Source: Mucilaginibacter sp.
Lineage (GTDB): Bacteria > Bacteroidota > Bacteroidia > Sphingobacteriales > Sphingobacteriaceae
Direction: 5' to 3'
DNA length: 64,000 nt
Assembly (NCBI RefSeq): GCF_025362475.1
Contig: NZ_JANYGH010000020.1
Coordinates: forward strand, 55,427 to 119,426
Made by a program: the position numbers and the translations under genes
The notes under the pieces: generated by a model
What the model was told of the DNA's origin: nothing
Databases searched by the model: none
The model's input: the letters and a program-made list of their open reading frames with translations, nothing else
Shown here: positions 9,242 to 19,224 of the stretch, piece by piece
Numbering within the stretch: position 1 is the first letter of the stretch
How the letters are laid out: each line of letters opens with the position of its first letter

Positions 9242-9515
9242 AGCCATTATCCTTTATGCTCAAAGGGTGCAGTTTAACTCAATAAACCACTTAACATTAT
9301 ATTAATGTAACGGTAACTAAATGATAATGGCGTTTTTTTAATTGCATAAATGCTTGACTGTTAATTATTTGTGATTTTGTGTTGCTATGTTGTATATGGC
9401 ATATGTAACGGTGTATACTTTTTGTAACAGTGTAAATTTCAGTTGTAGCGTGCTGCTGGTACACCTTTGCGCCACAAAAAAACGAGTAAACATTGTTGAA
9501 CAAACGAATTTAAAA

Positions 9516-12275
9516 ATGAATAAACTTATACAGCTATTATTGGTATTTGTGTTTTGCGCAACTGCCGCAAGCGCTACTACATTAAAAGGTCATGTTTATG
9601 ATCAAAGCACGGGTGAGCCACTTGTTGGCGCAACAGTTATTCTTGATCAGGCCAATAAAGTAACCTCAACAGGGCTCGATGGTTCTTTTGAACTCAAAGG
9701 TGTTTCTGCCGGTTCATTTTCTCTTCGTGTTTCTTTTTTATCCTATAAAACGGTTGTTAAGGAACTTGACATAAAAAAGGAAGATTACCCGCATGTGAAA
9801 ATTTACATGCAGGCAAACGGAAAGGATTTACAGGAAGTTTCCATAACATCAAAAAAAGATGGATCGGCCGAGCATGAGGCCCGCCGTATTGAGCAGCAAT
9901 CTGTGCAGGTTATGAATATAGTATCGGGCCGGGCCATTGAGGCGTCACCCGATTTGACGGTGGCCAACGTTATCCAACGTGTATCCGGAGTTTCGGTAGA
10001 GCGTAACAGCAATGGCGACGCGCAGTATGCTATTTTAAGAGGTATGGATAAACGGTACAATTATACCCTGGTAAATGGAGTTAAAATCCCAAGTCCCGAT
10101 AATCAATACCGCTATGTTCCGCTTGATATATTCCCTGCCGACTTACTGGAAAGGCTTGAAATATACAAAACCCTTACCCCCAACCTGGAAGGCGATGCCG
10201 TTGGTGGGGTAGTTAACATGGTAATGAAAGATGCACCAAGCCGTTTTCAAGTGAATGCCAATTTAGCAGGCGGGTACAACCAGTTGTTTTTCGACCGTAA
10301 TTTCCTCGGTTACCAATCATCGGCCATAAACCACAAGTCGCCTTATGAAATTGGGGGCAAAAATTTCCAGGCAACCCAAACCGATTTTCCTAAAGGGACA
10401 TTAAACTATGATTCAAAGAAGCCGGCTCCAAACCTGGTAGGAAGTTTATCAATAGGGCAGCGATTTTTTAATGATAAGCTGGGTGTTATTTTGGCGGGCA
10501 GCTACCAAAATACCTACAGGGGTAGTAATAGTACCTTTTATAGTTCGGCAGTAAACAGTACCGATCAATATGCGGTAATCACGGGTCAAAGTAAGCGTCA
10601 ATTTTCAGAACAGCAAAAGCGTCACGGCTTACACGGTAAGGTTGATTACGTGTTTGATAAAAACAATAAACTGAGTTTGTATAACGTGTACGTAAAACTT
10701 GATAACATCCAAACCAGGGACGCGGTATCTACCAATTACTCTACCGGTTATAACCCTTCGGCAGGTGATGCGGAATTAGGTTACTCCACCCGTACCCGTT
10801 TAACCCAGCAGCAAATATACAATAGCACTTTGCATGGCGATCATAAGCTATTTGATAACAAATTAAAGATCCAATGGTCTGCAGTTTATTCATCAGCCAA
10901 AAACGATGTGCCCGATAATACAACCATTTCACTAAGTGGCGTACGTGATAATAATGTTGACAGGCGTACCGTGGTTGATCAAAGCACCCACCGCTGGGAG
11001 CGCAACACCGATGAAGATAAATCTGGTTATTTGGATATCACCTACACCGTACCTGTTGGTAATGTAAATGTTGATTTTACAGCTGGTGGCTTATATAGGG
11101 ATAAGCAACGCAGCAGCTTTTTTAATAACTACACCCTTTACCCGGTTAACACGGCGGCACTGTATGGTACCGACTTTCAAAACTATACCGATGTAGCGTG
11201 GGCTGTTCAAAATCCAGGGGGCGCTGTGAATAACCCATTAACCTATGATGCTTCAGAGAAAACAAGCGCTGGTTACGGTATGTTTAAATTTACGGCTAAT
11301 GCCTTACAGGTAATTGGCGGCGCCCGGGTTGAGCATACCAACCAGGCATATAACCTGTTGTTTCCGGCTGGTGAGCTAAAACCTAAAGGAAGCCAGATTT
11401 ATACCGATGTATTGCCAAGTTTAACTTTAAAATATAAACTGGGCGATAAAGACCAGCTGCATGCATCATACTTCAAGTCGCTTAACCGCCCGGGCTTTTA
11501 TGAAGTTGTACCAAGCAAGGTAGTAAACGAAGAATACCAGGAACGCGGTAACCCGGATTTGAAACGTGCTAAAGCAGATAATTTTGATTTACGCTATGAG
11601 CTGTTCCCTGATGCATCTGAGCAGTTATTGGTAGGTGGCTTTTATAAATCTATAAAAGATCCTATAGAATACACTTTCCAGGCAGATGCCACCCGGGGGC
11701 AGGATATTTATTATAGTCCGGGTAATTTTGGTACCGCGCGTAACTATGGTGCAGAGATCGATTACATTAAATTCTTTAATAAATTTGGTATCAAGGCCAA
11801 CTATACCTATACCCACTCACGCATTACCACGCCTAAAACTTCAAGGGTAATTAACAGTTCAACAGGTGATGTAGAGGCCGTTTCGGTTGAGCAATCACGC
11901 CCGCTTTATGGCCAGTCTGCCCATATTGCTAATATTTCTTTACTCTATAAGGATACCAAAAAAGGTTGGGATGCACAGCTGGCTGGTGCTTATACCGGGC
12001 CACGTATCAATACAGTTTCACAGTTTTTAAATAATGACCTGTGGCAGAAAGGCTTTATACAGATGGACTTCTCGGCCGAAAAAAGATTTAAAAGTGGTTT
12101 AAGTGTGTTTTTAAAGGCGGGAAACCTGCTTAACACACCAGCTAAACTGTTCATCAAAGGCACCAATCCCGAAAATCTTAAAATCCAGGAGACGCTTGTA
12201 TCAAACGGGCAAACGTTAATCCGCGAGGACTATTATAAACAAAGTTACCTGTTAGGTATCAGGTATAAATTATAA
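9516..12275 (+). CDS. TonB-dependent outer-membrane receptor of the phytase locus
   Basis: About 919 residues. I chose ATG 9516 because a signal peptide follows at once (NKLIQLLLVFVFCATAASA); the longer in-frame start at 9387 is not a leader. Domains in order: a carboxypeptidase-regulatory-like domain (TLKGHVYDQSTGEPLVGATV, mature residues about 20-105), a plug (VANVIQRVSGVSVERNSNGDAQYAILRGMDKRYNYTLVNG) and a 22-strand barrel ending SYLLGIRYKL. The plug form resembles FecA-like or CirA-like receptors rather than SusC, and no SusD partner is present. The next two genes encode a beta-helix lipoprotein and a phytase, so import of phytate or a product of it is a reasonable inference. Confidence 0.85.
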   Translation: MNKLIQLLLVFVFCATAASATTLKGHVYDQSTGEPLVGATVILDQANKVTSTGLDGSFELKGVSAGSFSLRVSFLSYKTVVKELDIKKEDYPHVKIYMQANGKDLQEVSITSKKDGSAEHEARRIEQQSVQVMNIVSGRAIEASPDLTVANVIQRVSGVSVERNSNGDAQYAILRGMDKRYNYTLVNGVKIPSPDNQYRYVPLDIFPADLLERLEIYKTLTPNLEGDAVGGVVNMVMKDAPSRFQVNANLAGGYNQLFFDRNFLGYQSSAINHKSPYEIGGKNFQATQTDFPKGTLNYDSKKPAPNLVGSLSIGQRFFNDKLGVILAGSYQNTYRGSNSTFYSSAVNSTDQYAVITGQSKRQFSEQQKRHGLHGKVDYVFDKNNKLSLYNVYVKLDNIQTRDAVSTNYSTGYNPSAGDAELGYSTRTRLTQQQIYNSTLHGDHKLFDNKLKIQWSAVYSSAKNDVPDNTTISLSGVRDNNVDRRTVVDQSTHRWERNTDEDKSGYLDITYTVPVGNVNVDFTAGGLYRDKQRSSFFNNYTLYPVNTAALYGTDFQNYTDVAWAVQNPGGAVNNPLTYDASEKTSAGYGMFKFTANALQVIGGARVEHTNQAYNLLFPAGELKPKGSQIYTDVLPSLTLKYKLGDKDQLHASYFKSLNRPGFYEVVPSKVVNEEYQERGNPDLKRAKADNFDLRYELFPDASEQLLVGGFYKSIKDPIEYTFQADATRGQDIYYSPGNFGTARNYGAEIDYIKFFNKFGIKANYTYTHSRITTPKTSRVINSSTGDVEAVSVEQSRPLYGQSAHIANISLLYKDTKKGWDAQLAGAYTGPRINTVSQFLNNDLWQKGFIQMDFSAEKRFKSGLSVFLKAGNLLNTPAKLFIKGTNPENLKIQETLVSNGQTLIREDYYKQSYLLGIRYKL

Positions 12276-12302
12276 AAACATCATCATTTAAAAATATATA
12301 AA

Positions 12303-13556
12303 ATGAACTTAAAACAAATTTTTGCAGGTTTCGCATTATCGGTTGTGGTTTTTGCAGGTTGCCAAAAAGCAAATATTGATGTTGATACTACGCCGGCTGA
12401 TGGATCGGCTATTGGTGAGGTATCGGGTGTATGGGCAAAAGGAAGTACACAGATGATCAAGGGTGATATCATTATCCCGGCCGGGAAATCATTAACTATT
12501 GAAGAAGGTGTAACCGTAGTGATGGATACCGTTGCCAAGCCCGAAATTATTGTAAAAGGAAATCTTTACTCTTATGGTACGGCAGAAAACCCGGTAAAAT
12601 TTACCGTAAACGATGCTTATAAAACAACCGCCAAAAAATTTGGCAGGCTATGGGGAGGTATACTTGCTGCCCCAAGTTGTGCCGAGCTGGTGCTTGATAA
12701 TACCATATTGGAATACGGCGGCTCTACAACCTCTGATGCTTCAACATCGGTAAAGCAGGGTTTGTACAAGGCGGTAAGCGGCGAAAATTTACCGGCATTA
12801 TGGTTCTCAAACGTTAACGGAAAGCTTATAGTAGTAAATAGCATCATCAGGAACTTTAACGAAGATTGTACCTATATAGAAGGTGGAAAAGTGATTTTTG
12901 CCAACAACTTATTTTACACTACAGGCGTTACCGGTGGCGAGGCCATGAATTTTAAATCGGGATGTTTGGCAGATTTGGCCTATAACATGGTATACAGTGC
13001 CAATACCAATGCCTTTAAACTATCAAACACCGGCGACCGCGTGCCCCAGGCTTATATTATAGCTTATAATAATACCATGATCAACACCGGCTGGAGGAGG
13101 CCTACCGCCAAAGGTGGATCTGTTTGGCTGGAAAGCACAGTTCGTGCCGATTTATACAACAACCTTTTTGCCAATACCCGTTTTGGAGTTAAAAGAGATA
13201 CCAAGAAGCCCGAGGATAAACGATCTGTATACAGCAATAACTGGTATTACGGGTTTGACCAGGCTACGGTTAACCAGTTTCAGCCCAGTGCTGATATTGT
13301 GGCAGGTGTAAATGATGTAATTGGCAAAACTGCCGGCGCCAATGATCCGCAGTTTGTAAATTATCCCTTGAGTACATCAAACAGCAACGCGGATTTTAAT
13401 ACCAGCTGGGATTTTCATTTAAAAGCAGGTTCGCCGGCGTTAACCAAGGGCATCACTACTTTTACCAGGCACCATGCCGCAGGTATCATTGTAAATGGTA
13501 TAACCTATAAATCTCCTGATCCATCAAGCTTTGTAGGTGCTTTCGGAACAAAGTAA
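12303..13556 (+). CDS. Parallel beta-helix surface lipoprotein
   Basis: A 417-residue lipoprotein (lipobox VFAGC, Cys20). The body shows short repeating turns typical of a right-handed beta-helix of the pectate-lyase type (for example GDIIIPAGKSLTIEEGVTVV, LILDNTILEYGG-like turns, ANNLFYTTGVTGGEAMNF). No catalytic triad is recognisable. It starts 27 bases after the TonB receptor stop and precedes the phytase by 65 bases, so all three are probably one transcription unit. It may take the place that a SusD-like lipoprotein has in glycan systems and present ligand to the receptor; that role is an inference. Confidence 0.7.
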   Translation: MNLKQIFAGFALSVVVFAGCQKANIDVDTTPADGSAIGEVSGVWAKGSTQMIKGDIIIPAGKSLTIEEGVTVVMDTVAKPEIIVKGNLYSYGTAENPVKFTVNDAYKTTAKKFGRLWGGILAAPSCAELVLDNTILEYGGSTTSDASTSVKQGLYKAVSGENLPALWFSNVNGKLIVVNSIIRNFNEDCTYIEGGKVIFANNLFYTTGVTGGEAMNFKSGCLADLAYNMVYSANTNAFKLSNTGDRVPQAYIIAYNNTMINTGWRRPTAKGGSVWLESTVRADLYNNLFANTRFGVKRDTKKPEDKRSVYSNNWYYGFDQATVNQFQPSADIVAGVNDVIGKTAGANDPQFVNYPLSTSNSNADFNTSWDFHLKAGSPALTKGITTFTRHHAAGIIVNGITYKSPDPSSFVGAFGTK

Positions 13557-13580
13557 AATAATTTATAATTCACTTCATCA

Positions 13581-13608
13581 CAGTCGGTTGCTGTGCGGCA
13601 ACCGACTG
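13581..13608 (+). promoter_or_regulatory. Intercistronic hairpin before the phytase gene
   Basis: A perfect 11-bp stem (13581-13591 with 13598-13608), 6-base loop, followed by a weak T-rich tail, ending 13 bases before the phytase ATG. It may attenuate readthrough or protect the upstream mRNA. Confidence 0.6.
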
Positions 13609-13621
13609 GCATTTTAATTTA

Positions 13622-14719
13622 ATGAACAGATATAATATTTTCTATATAGCGCCATTAGCTTTATTGCTTTTTAATACAGCCTGCGGGCAAACTGCTGCCA
13701 ATAAAAATAATCTCAGTTTACCGGGCGTAAATTCGGCGGAGATAAAGCCCGTTGTGGTTACAGATCCGGTGGAATTTGATACGGATGATCCGGCAATCTG
13801 GATTAACCGCAATGATCCTGCGCAAAGTCTGATCATTGGTACGGACAAAAATAGTGATGGCGCGCTTTATGTTTTTAATCTGCAAGGCAAAATATTAGCT
13901 AACAAAACCGTAAAAGGGCTTAAGCGCCCTAATAACGTGGATATTGCCTACGGCTTAATGTTAAATGGAAAGCTAACGGATATTGCCATTACTACAGAAC
14001 GCATGACACATAAGCTCCGCATATACTCCCTGCCAGATTTGAAACCGGTGGATAATGGAGGTATTGAAGCATTTGCTGGTGAAACGGGTAACGAATACCG
14101 CGATTTGATGGGTATATCCATTTATACAGCAAAAAATGGTAAGATGTACGCTATTGTAGGTCGTAAAAATGGGCCCTTAAAAGGGGGGTACATTTGGCAG
14201 TACTTACTTACCGATGATGGTACCGGTAATGTAAAGGCGCAGCTTGTACGTAAGTTTGGTGAGTATAGCGGCAAAAAGGAGATTGAATCTATCGCGGTAG
14301 ATAATGAGCTGGGTTATATTTATTACTCGGACGAGCAGGTTGGTGTAAGGCAATATTATGCTGATCCTGAAAAGGGGAATAAGCAGCTTGCTATATTTGG
14401 AACAAGCGGTTTCCTGGCCGATCATGAAGGGATCTCCATTTACAAATTATCTGATACTACAGGATATATCCTGGTATCAGATCAGGGAGCTAATCGTTTC
14501 CAGGTATTTAATCGGGAGGGCACCAAAAACAATCCTTTTGAACATCGTTTAGTAAAATTAGCAAATGTTGCCGCGCGCCAAAGCGATGGATCGGATGTTG
14601 TTGCGATACCGCTTAACGACACCTTTAAACACGGTATTTTTGTAGTAATGAGTAACGATAAGACCTTTCATTATTACCGCTGGGAAGATATAGCCGGTAG
14701 CGACTTGAAAATAAAATAA
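13622..14719 (+). CDS. Beta-propeller phytase lipoprotein
   Basis: A 365-residue lipoprotein (lipobox NTACG, Cys21). It matches six-bladed beta-propeller (BPP) phytases, which remove phosphates from calcium-phytate: DTDDPAIWINR near residue 50 with acidic calcium ligands, GTDKNSDGALYVFNLQGK, KRPNNVDI, and ADHEGISIYKL near the end. Anchoring to a membrane lipid places it in the periplasm or on the surface beside the TonB receptor encoded upstream. Length is normal for the family. It ends at a strong bidirectional terminator shared with the convergent phosphatase gene. Confidence 0.88.
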   Translation: MNRYNIFYIAPLALLLFNTACGQTAANKNNLSLPGVNSAEIKPVVVTDPVEFDTDDPAIWINRNDPAQSLIIGTDKNSDGALYVFNLQGKILANKTVKGLKRPNNVDIAYGLMLNGKLTDIAITTERMTHKLRIYSLPDLKPVDNGGIEAFAGETGNEYRDLMGISIYTAKNGKMYAIVGRKNGPLKGGYIWQYLLTDDGTGNVKAQLVRKFGEYSGKKEIESIAVDNELGYIYYSDEQVGVRQYYADPEKGNKQLAIFGTSGFLADHEGISIYKLSDTTGYILVSDQGANRFQVFNREGTKNNPFEHRLVKLANVAARQSDGSDVVAIPLNDTFKHGIFVVMSNDKTFHYYRWEDIAGSDLKIK

Positions 14720-14735
14720 TAAGCCTTTGCTATAT

Positions 14736-14777
14736 GCCGCTATAAGTAACCTGTTAATACAGGTTGCTTATAGCGGC
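14736..14777. terminator. Bidirectional terminator between phytase and phosphoesterase genes
   Basis: A 19-bp stem with a single wobble pair (14736-14754 with 14759-14777) and a 4-base loop, placed between convergent genes. T-richness on the plus side is modest (CTGGTGTTTT), and the minus side is A/T-rich. Confidence 0.75.
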
Positions 14778-14822
14778 CTGGTGTTTTGTAATGTGAGGGG
14801 GCGCAAATGATGTTCAAAGCCT

Positions 14823-15965
14823 TCAGGCGTAAGCCTCAATGTTTTTTTGCCTGATGCTTTTGCTAATGGTAAAGGAGTCGACCAATGTAATTCCCTCATT
14901 GGGGTTTATACTAAAATAATTGCCGTTAAGCGATATGCTGTCTTCTTCCTTATTGATGCCTATCTGCAGAAAGCCATGCCCTGTATCATAATAGTTCATT
15001 AGCTTGACATCGTCAAGTTGTGGAATATCGGCGGTAAAACGAACGTCATCTGTGCTGGCTACAGGGTGTAGCTCATCAAACCCACCTGCACCTGCTATCA
15101 CAAAGGATATGCTTTTGCCATCGGTATAATTCTTGCAAAATCGTTGATAATTATGCACATGGCCGCTGAAAACAATATCGGGCTTTTTGCCTGTGGTTTC
15201 AAAGGCTTCCTCCAAAAAAGCGATCATGGGCAGGCTTGAGCCATGGTTGATATCTGCCGAGTAAGGCGCATGGTGTATACAAACTATCAGCATTTTATCC
15301 GGGTTGGCAGAGCGGAGCTCTGCAATAAACCAATTTTTTTGTTCTTCGGTTATCACGCCAAATTTAGGTACGTTACTATATAGCCCGATTATGGTGGCTA
15401 AGGGCGTTTTCATGGTCCAGTAAATATTGGGCTGTACCATGCTTTTCCGTTTGGTTTGATTGCTGAAAGCAACAGGCCGCGATGTAGTATCACAAAATAC
15501 TTTGGTAAAGGCATCCAAACTTTTGTAGGAATGGGTGCTTAAGGGATTAATATCGCTGTCATGATTTCCCGCTATCGCGAAAATAGGACCGGGGTAGTTG
15601 CCAAATGATTGAAAGAATTGGTTATCATATTGTTCTGCTTCCCCGTAATGGTAAACCACATCGCCTAAATGGTATAAAAACTGCGGACCGTCATCCGGTT
15701 TGCTTTCTTTATTACATTGGCTGGCCATGGTATTGGCTATTAACTGCTGCAATGCCGGGTTGCCAACGCCGCCTGTATCCCCAATCATGTGAAATGCCAT
15801 GTGCTGATCACTTACCTGGGGTACAATATCTTTCAATACCAAATGGTAGGGGTATTTGCCAGATGGGGCAGGCAGTGGCTTAAATTTATAGGTATCGTCG
15901 GGCTGGTCTTTTTTAAAAACCGGTGTTTTATATTTTAGATTTTTGAGGGATTTCATTTTAATCAT
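14823..15965 (-). CDS. Metallophosphoesterase of the purple acid phosphatase type
   Basis: A 380-residue enzyme with the full set of dimetal phosphoesterase motifs in order: GDTGGVG, LGDVVYHYG, GNHD, IHHAPYS and SGHVHNYQR. The GDxxY and GHxH forms are those of purple acid phosphatases, which hydrolyse phosphomonoesters. There is no signal peptide, so it is probably cytoplasmic, which is unusual for this class and suggests that phosphate esters are imported first. An in-frame Met two codons later is an equally possible start. Convergent with the phytase gene, it fits a phosphorus-scavenging block. Confidence 0.85.
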   Translation of the reverse strand: MIKMKSLKNLKYKTPVFKKDQPDDTYKFKPLPAPSGKYPYHLVLKDIVPQVSDQHMAFHMIGDTGGVGNPALQQLIANTMASQCNKESKPDDGPQFLYHLGDVVYHYGEAEQYDNQFFQSFGNYPGPIFAIAGNHDSDINPLSTHSYKSLDAFTKVFCDTTSRPVAFSNQTKRKSMVQPNIYWTMKTPLATIIGLYSNVPKFGVITEEQKNWFIAELRSANPDKMLIVCIHHAPYSADINHGSSLPMIAFLEEAFETTGKKPDIVFSGHVHNYQRFCKNYTDGKSISFVIAGAGGFDELHPVASTDDVRFTADIPQLDDVKLMNYYDTGHGFLQIGINKEEDSISLNGNYFSINPNEGITLVDSFTISKSIRQKNIEAYA

Positions 15966-16247
15966 AATAAACTCAAAAGTACTAAATCAATATAAAGGGA
16001 CGATTAAATATACCAAAGCTTGCACGATATAGACAAAATTTATAGAAATTGAAAAATAAATCGAATTTGTTGATATTGATAAATTGACAAATAATTATGG
16101 TGCTATATTCGGGATTGATGCCTTTTATGGTAGAAGCCATTGTAAAATTTATAACGACAATTAGCCCATCATTTATTAATTTACTATTTAGTAACCTGTT
16201 TTACATGTGAATGGTATATTTTTATCAATTGCAATTATCAACAAATC

Positions 16248-18983
16248 ATGATTAAAAGATCGTTAAAATTATATCCTGTAACGCTTTGTATAATAGGTGT
16301 TTTGGCAGCATGTCATTCGGTGCCAAAAAGCCGCCCGGCTATTGATAGTGAAGAGGTAAACATGCATAGTGCTTATGATGACAGTACCCTAAGCCGAAAT
16401 GTTTTGCCTGTTTTAATGCCATATAACCGCATTGTTGATCCCGCCGGTAAAGTGGTATCCTTTGGCGATGCTGAGGACGAAAACCATAGCATGGATGTAA
16501 GGCTTATTCCCGGCAGCCCGCAGATTGCCGTTGAAGACAGGTACGGAATTGCTGTAATAGATACCGTATCCGGCAAGGTTATCACCCGGTGGACTTACAA
16601 GGCAAGCAATCAGTATAAAGGACTTTCAAGTACGTATTCGGGTTTAAAAGTGTTGAAGTTGAATAATCAAACGCAAATATTCTGGAGTGCTGCAGCGGGT
16701 AAAGGCAAAGAGTCAAAGTCGTATGTTTTCCAGGCGGTATTTGATGGCGCTGCTATCAGCATTAAAAATACTTTTGATTTTAAGCCCGAAGGCGAATCGC
16801 CACTTGCCTTACCCAATGATGTAGCCATCAATAACGAGAATGGAACCAACTACCTGTACGTGGTTTTAAACGGAAATAACCAGCTGGTAAAAATAGACCT
16901 CAATACCGGTAAAACGGTATGGACCAAGCCCACAGGTGTTGCCCCTTACGGAATTGTAATTGCCAAAAACAAGGCATTTGTAACCAACTGGGCCGGCCCT
17001 GAAGCGGTGGATACCCTTACTCGTGAAACCGCAGGTGTACCTTACGGGAAAACATATATTGATCCTAAAACCGGAGCCACAGCGCTGGGCACTGTGATGG
17101 TGATAGGCCTTGCTAAAGGCGATGTTATCAAAGAAATTCCGGTTGGTTTGCACCCCAATGCCATTATTAGTAGTGCCGATGAAGCTTTTGTTTATATCGC
17201 CAATGGCAATAGCGATATGGTTTCGGTTATATCTGCCATTTCGCTTCAAAATGTGGAGTCGATTGGTGTAAAATTGAATCCCGGCAAAAAGAGTTATATA
17301 GGCGATACTCCTAATGCATTGGCAATTGACCAAACAGGAATCACTTTGTATGTAGCCAATGGACTTGATAATGCAGTCGCTGTAGTAAAGTTGGGTTCAA
17401 AGGCATCGGGTAAGGGTGCTGCAAATAGCGAGGTAAGGGGATTTATTCCTACAGAAGCTTATCCGGGCGACCTTGCAATAAGTGATCATACTTTGTTTGT
17501 TACCAACCTGGAAGGCGAGGGCGCACGGATAAGCAGTAAAGAAATAAATAAAGCAGGCATTGATGCTGAAGTAGGCAATAACCCAGAGGCTGCTTATAAT
17601 TCGCACCATCAAAAGGCAACGGTATCTATAATTCCTTTGCCCGATGATAAACAGCTGCAGCAATACACCAAAAGGGTAAAAGATCTTAGTTTAAGCTTTA
17701 GGCAGGAGATTGCACAGTTGCTGCCCCGTAAAAATATTGCGCCACGCCCCATTCCGGAACGTATTGGCGAGCCGTCGGTTTTTAAACACGTATTATACAT
17801 CATCAAAGAGAACCGTACTTACGACCAGGTTTTAGGTGATATGCCCGAAGGTAACGGGATGAAATCGCTTTGTATTTATGGCGATAGCATTACGCCAAAC
17901 CAGCACAATATCGCGCGCAATTTTTTATTGCTCGACAATTATTATGCATCGGGCAAATGCTCGGCGGAGGGACATCAGTGGACGGATGCGGCTATGGTTA
18001 CCGACTATGTTGAAAAAAGTGTGCGCTCATGGTTCAGGAGCTATCCGCACGTGCAGGAAGATGCATTGGTTTATGATGGTAATGGCTTTATATGGAACAA
18101 CGCTGCCGACCATGGAAAAACGGTGAGAATTTATGGCGAGGCCTGCCAACCGCATTTTGATAATAAACTCACCTGGACGGATATTTACAACGATTACATG
18201 GCCGGTAAACCTTTTAAATTTACCAATACCAGCACCATATCGCGGGTGAGGCCCATGTTATCGCAAAATTTTCCTGGGTCTGATGAGCACCGGATCAATG
18301 AGCAGTTAAGGGCATCCACTTTTATTAAAGAAATTAATGACTATGAAAAACAGCCCGGCGATCAATTACCTAATTTAATGGTTATGGCCCTGTCGTCAGA
18401 TCATACAGTTGGTACAAGGCCGGGCATGCCAACGCCCGAAGCTATGGTAGCCGACAATGACCTGGCGCTTGGCCGGATTGTGGAAGCGGTATCAAAAAGC
18501 AGGTTTTGGAAAAATACAGTAATTTTTGTTACCGAGGATGATTCCCAGGCTGGCTGGGATCACGTATCGGCATATCGTACCACCGGTTTTGTTATAAGTC
18601 CTTATAGTCGTTTGCAGGGCAAAGTATCTAAAAACTACAACCAAACCTGCATAGTGCGCTCTATTGAGCAAATTTTAGGCTTACCACCGATGAACATTAT
18701 AGATGCTACAGCTTTACCTATGTTTGATTGTTTTACAAGCAAGCCGGCAAACTACACTTATAAAAGTTTGAAAAATAAAATCGCTATCAACACTATTAAT
18801 CCAAAACTATCCTCTTTAAAGGGGGCGGCCCTGCATTTCGCCAAGCTATCATCATTGCCCGAGTATGATCATATTGATGGCGGAAACGACGATGTATTGA
18901 ACCGGATATTATGGTATGCAGCTACTAAAGGTAAAAAAGCTTATCCCGCAAAACTGGCCGGTAAGGATAGCGATGATGATTAA
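16248..18983 (+). CDS. YncE-like beta-propeller / phosphoesterase lipoprotein
   Basis: A 911-residue lipoprotein (lipobox VLAAC, Cys22). Residues about 60-480 form a YncE-type beta-propeller (repeats such as LAIDQTGITLYVANGLDNAVAVVKLG). Residues about 500-820 are a phosphoesterase domain of the phospholipase C/acid phosphatase superfamily: VLYIIKENRTYDQVLGDM, LLLDNYYASGKCSAEGHQW and VTEDDSQAGWDHV with metal-binding acidic residues and His. This fusion occurs widely in Bacteroidota and acts outside the inner membrane; its substrate is not established. The context with phytase and purple-acid-like phosphatase supports phosphate release. About 280 bases of AT-rich sequence without a visible gene precede it. 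Confidence 0.85.
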   Translation: MIKRSLKLYPVTLCIIGVLAACHSVPKSRPAIDSEEVNMHSAYDDSTLSRNVLPVLMPYNRIVDPAGKVVSFGDAEDENHSMDVRLIPGSPQIAVEDRYGIAVIDTVSGKVITRWTYKASNQYKGLSSTYSGLKVLKLNNQTQIFWSAAAGKGKESKSYVFQAVFDGAAISIKNTFDFKPEGESPLALPNDVAINNENGTNYLYVVLNGNNQLVKIDLNTGKTVWTKPTGVAPYGIVIAKNKAFVTNWAGPEAVDTLTRETAGVPYGKTYIDPKTGATALGTVMVIGLAKGDVIKEIPVGLHPNAIISSADEAFVYIANGNSDMVSVISAISLQNVESIGVKLNPGKKSYIGDTPNALAIDQTGITLYVANGLDNAVAVVKLGSKASGKGAANSEVRGFIPTEAYPGDLAISDHTLFVTNLEGEGARISSKEINKAGIDAEVGNNPEAAYNSHHQKATVSIIPLPDDKQLQQYTKRVKDLSLSFRQEIAQLLPRKNIAPRPIPERIGEPSVFKHVLYIIKENRTYDQVLGDMPEGNGMKSLCIYGDSITPNQHNIARNFLLLDNYYASGKCSAEGHQWTDAAMVTDYVEKSVRSWFRSYPHVQEDALVYDGNGFIWNNAADHGKTVRIYGEACQPHFDNKLTWTDIYNDYMAGKPFKFTNTSTISRVRPMLSQNFPGSDEHRINEQLRASTFIKEINDYEKQPGDQLPNLMVMALSSDHTVGTRPGMPTPEAMVADNDLALGRIVEAVSKSRFWKNTVIFVTEDDSQAGWDHVSAYRTTGFVISPYSRLQGKVSKNYNQTCIVRSIEQILGLPPMNIIDATALPMFDCFTSKPANYTYKSLKNKIAINTINPKLSSLKGAALHFAKLSSLPEYDHIDGGNDDVLNRILWYAATKGKKAYPAKLAGKDSDDD

Positions 18984-19104
18984 TTTGGGGGAATAAAGCA
19001 AGGCACTCCGTTTGGCATCAGATATTTTGTAAATAAATAATACACGGGCCAAGCATGGGCCCGTTTCAATAAATAAATCGTGTTTAAAATATCTGTATTG
19101 CAAA

Positions 19105-19224
19105 TTTTGGCTAAAGCCGCTTTTCGTTCCTTTGCTACTTTAAATAGGATCGGTCCTTAATCATTGCCGTTGGGCTTTAGCCAGCGGTTAAATTGGCAGA
19201 AATCAGTTAAGGCTTTAGCCAAAA
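19105..19224. repeat. 120-bp inverted-repeat element with internal copy
   Basis: A 14-bp perfect inverted repeat, TTTTGGCTAAAGCC at 19105-19118 and its complement at 19211-19224, encloses a further GGCTTTAGCC at 19173-19182. No frame is open inside. It looks like a small non-coding repeat of the REP/MITE kind. The rest of the 18984-19366 gap holds a short hairpin at 19044-19064 (7-bp stem) just after the upstream stop. Confidence 0.7.

Noticed and set aside
9387..9515. Longer start for the TonB receptor of the phytase locus
   Set aside because: The extra residues do not form a signal peptide, while ATG 9516 is followed directly by a good one.
16866..17333. A 155-codon minus-strand frame inside the YncE-like gene
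   Set aside because: Antisense shadow of a beta-propeller coding region, with low-complexity composition.
19105..19224. Possible CRISPR or insertion sequence end
   Set aside because: Only three short arms without regular spacers and without any transposase nearby.
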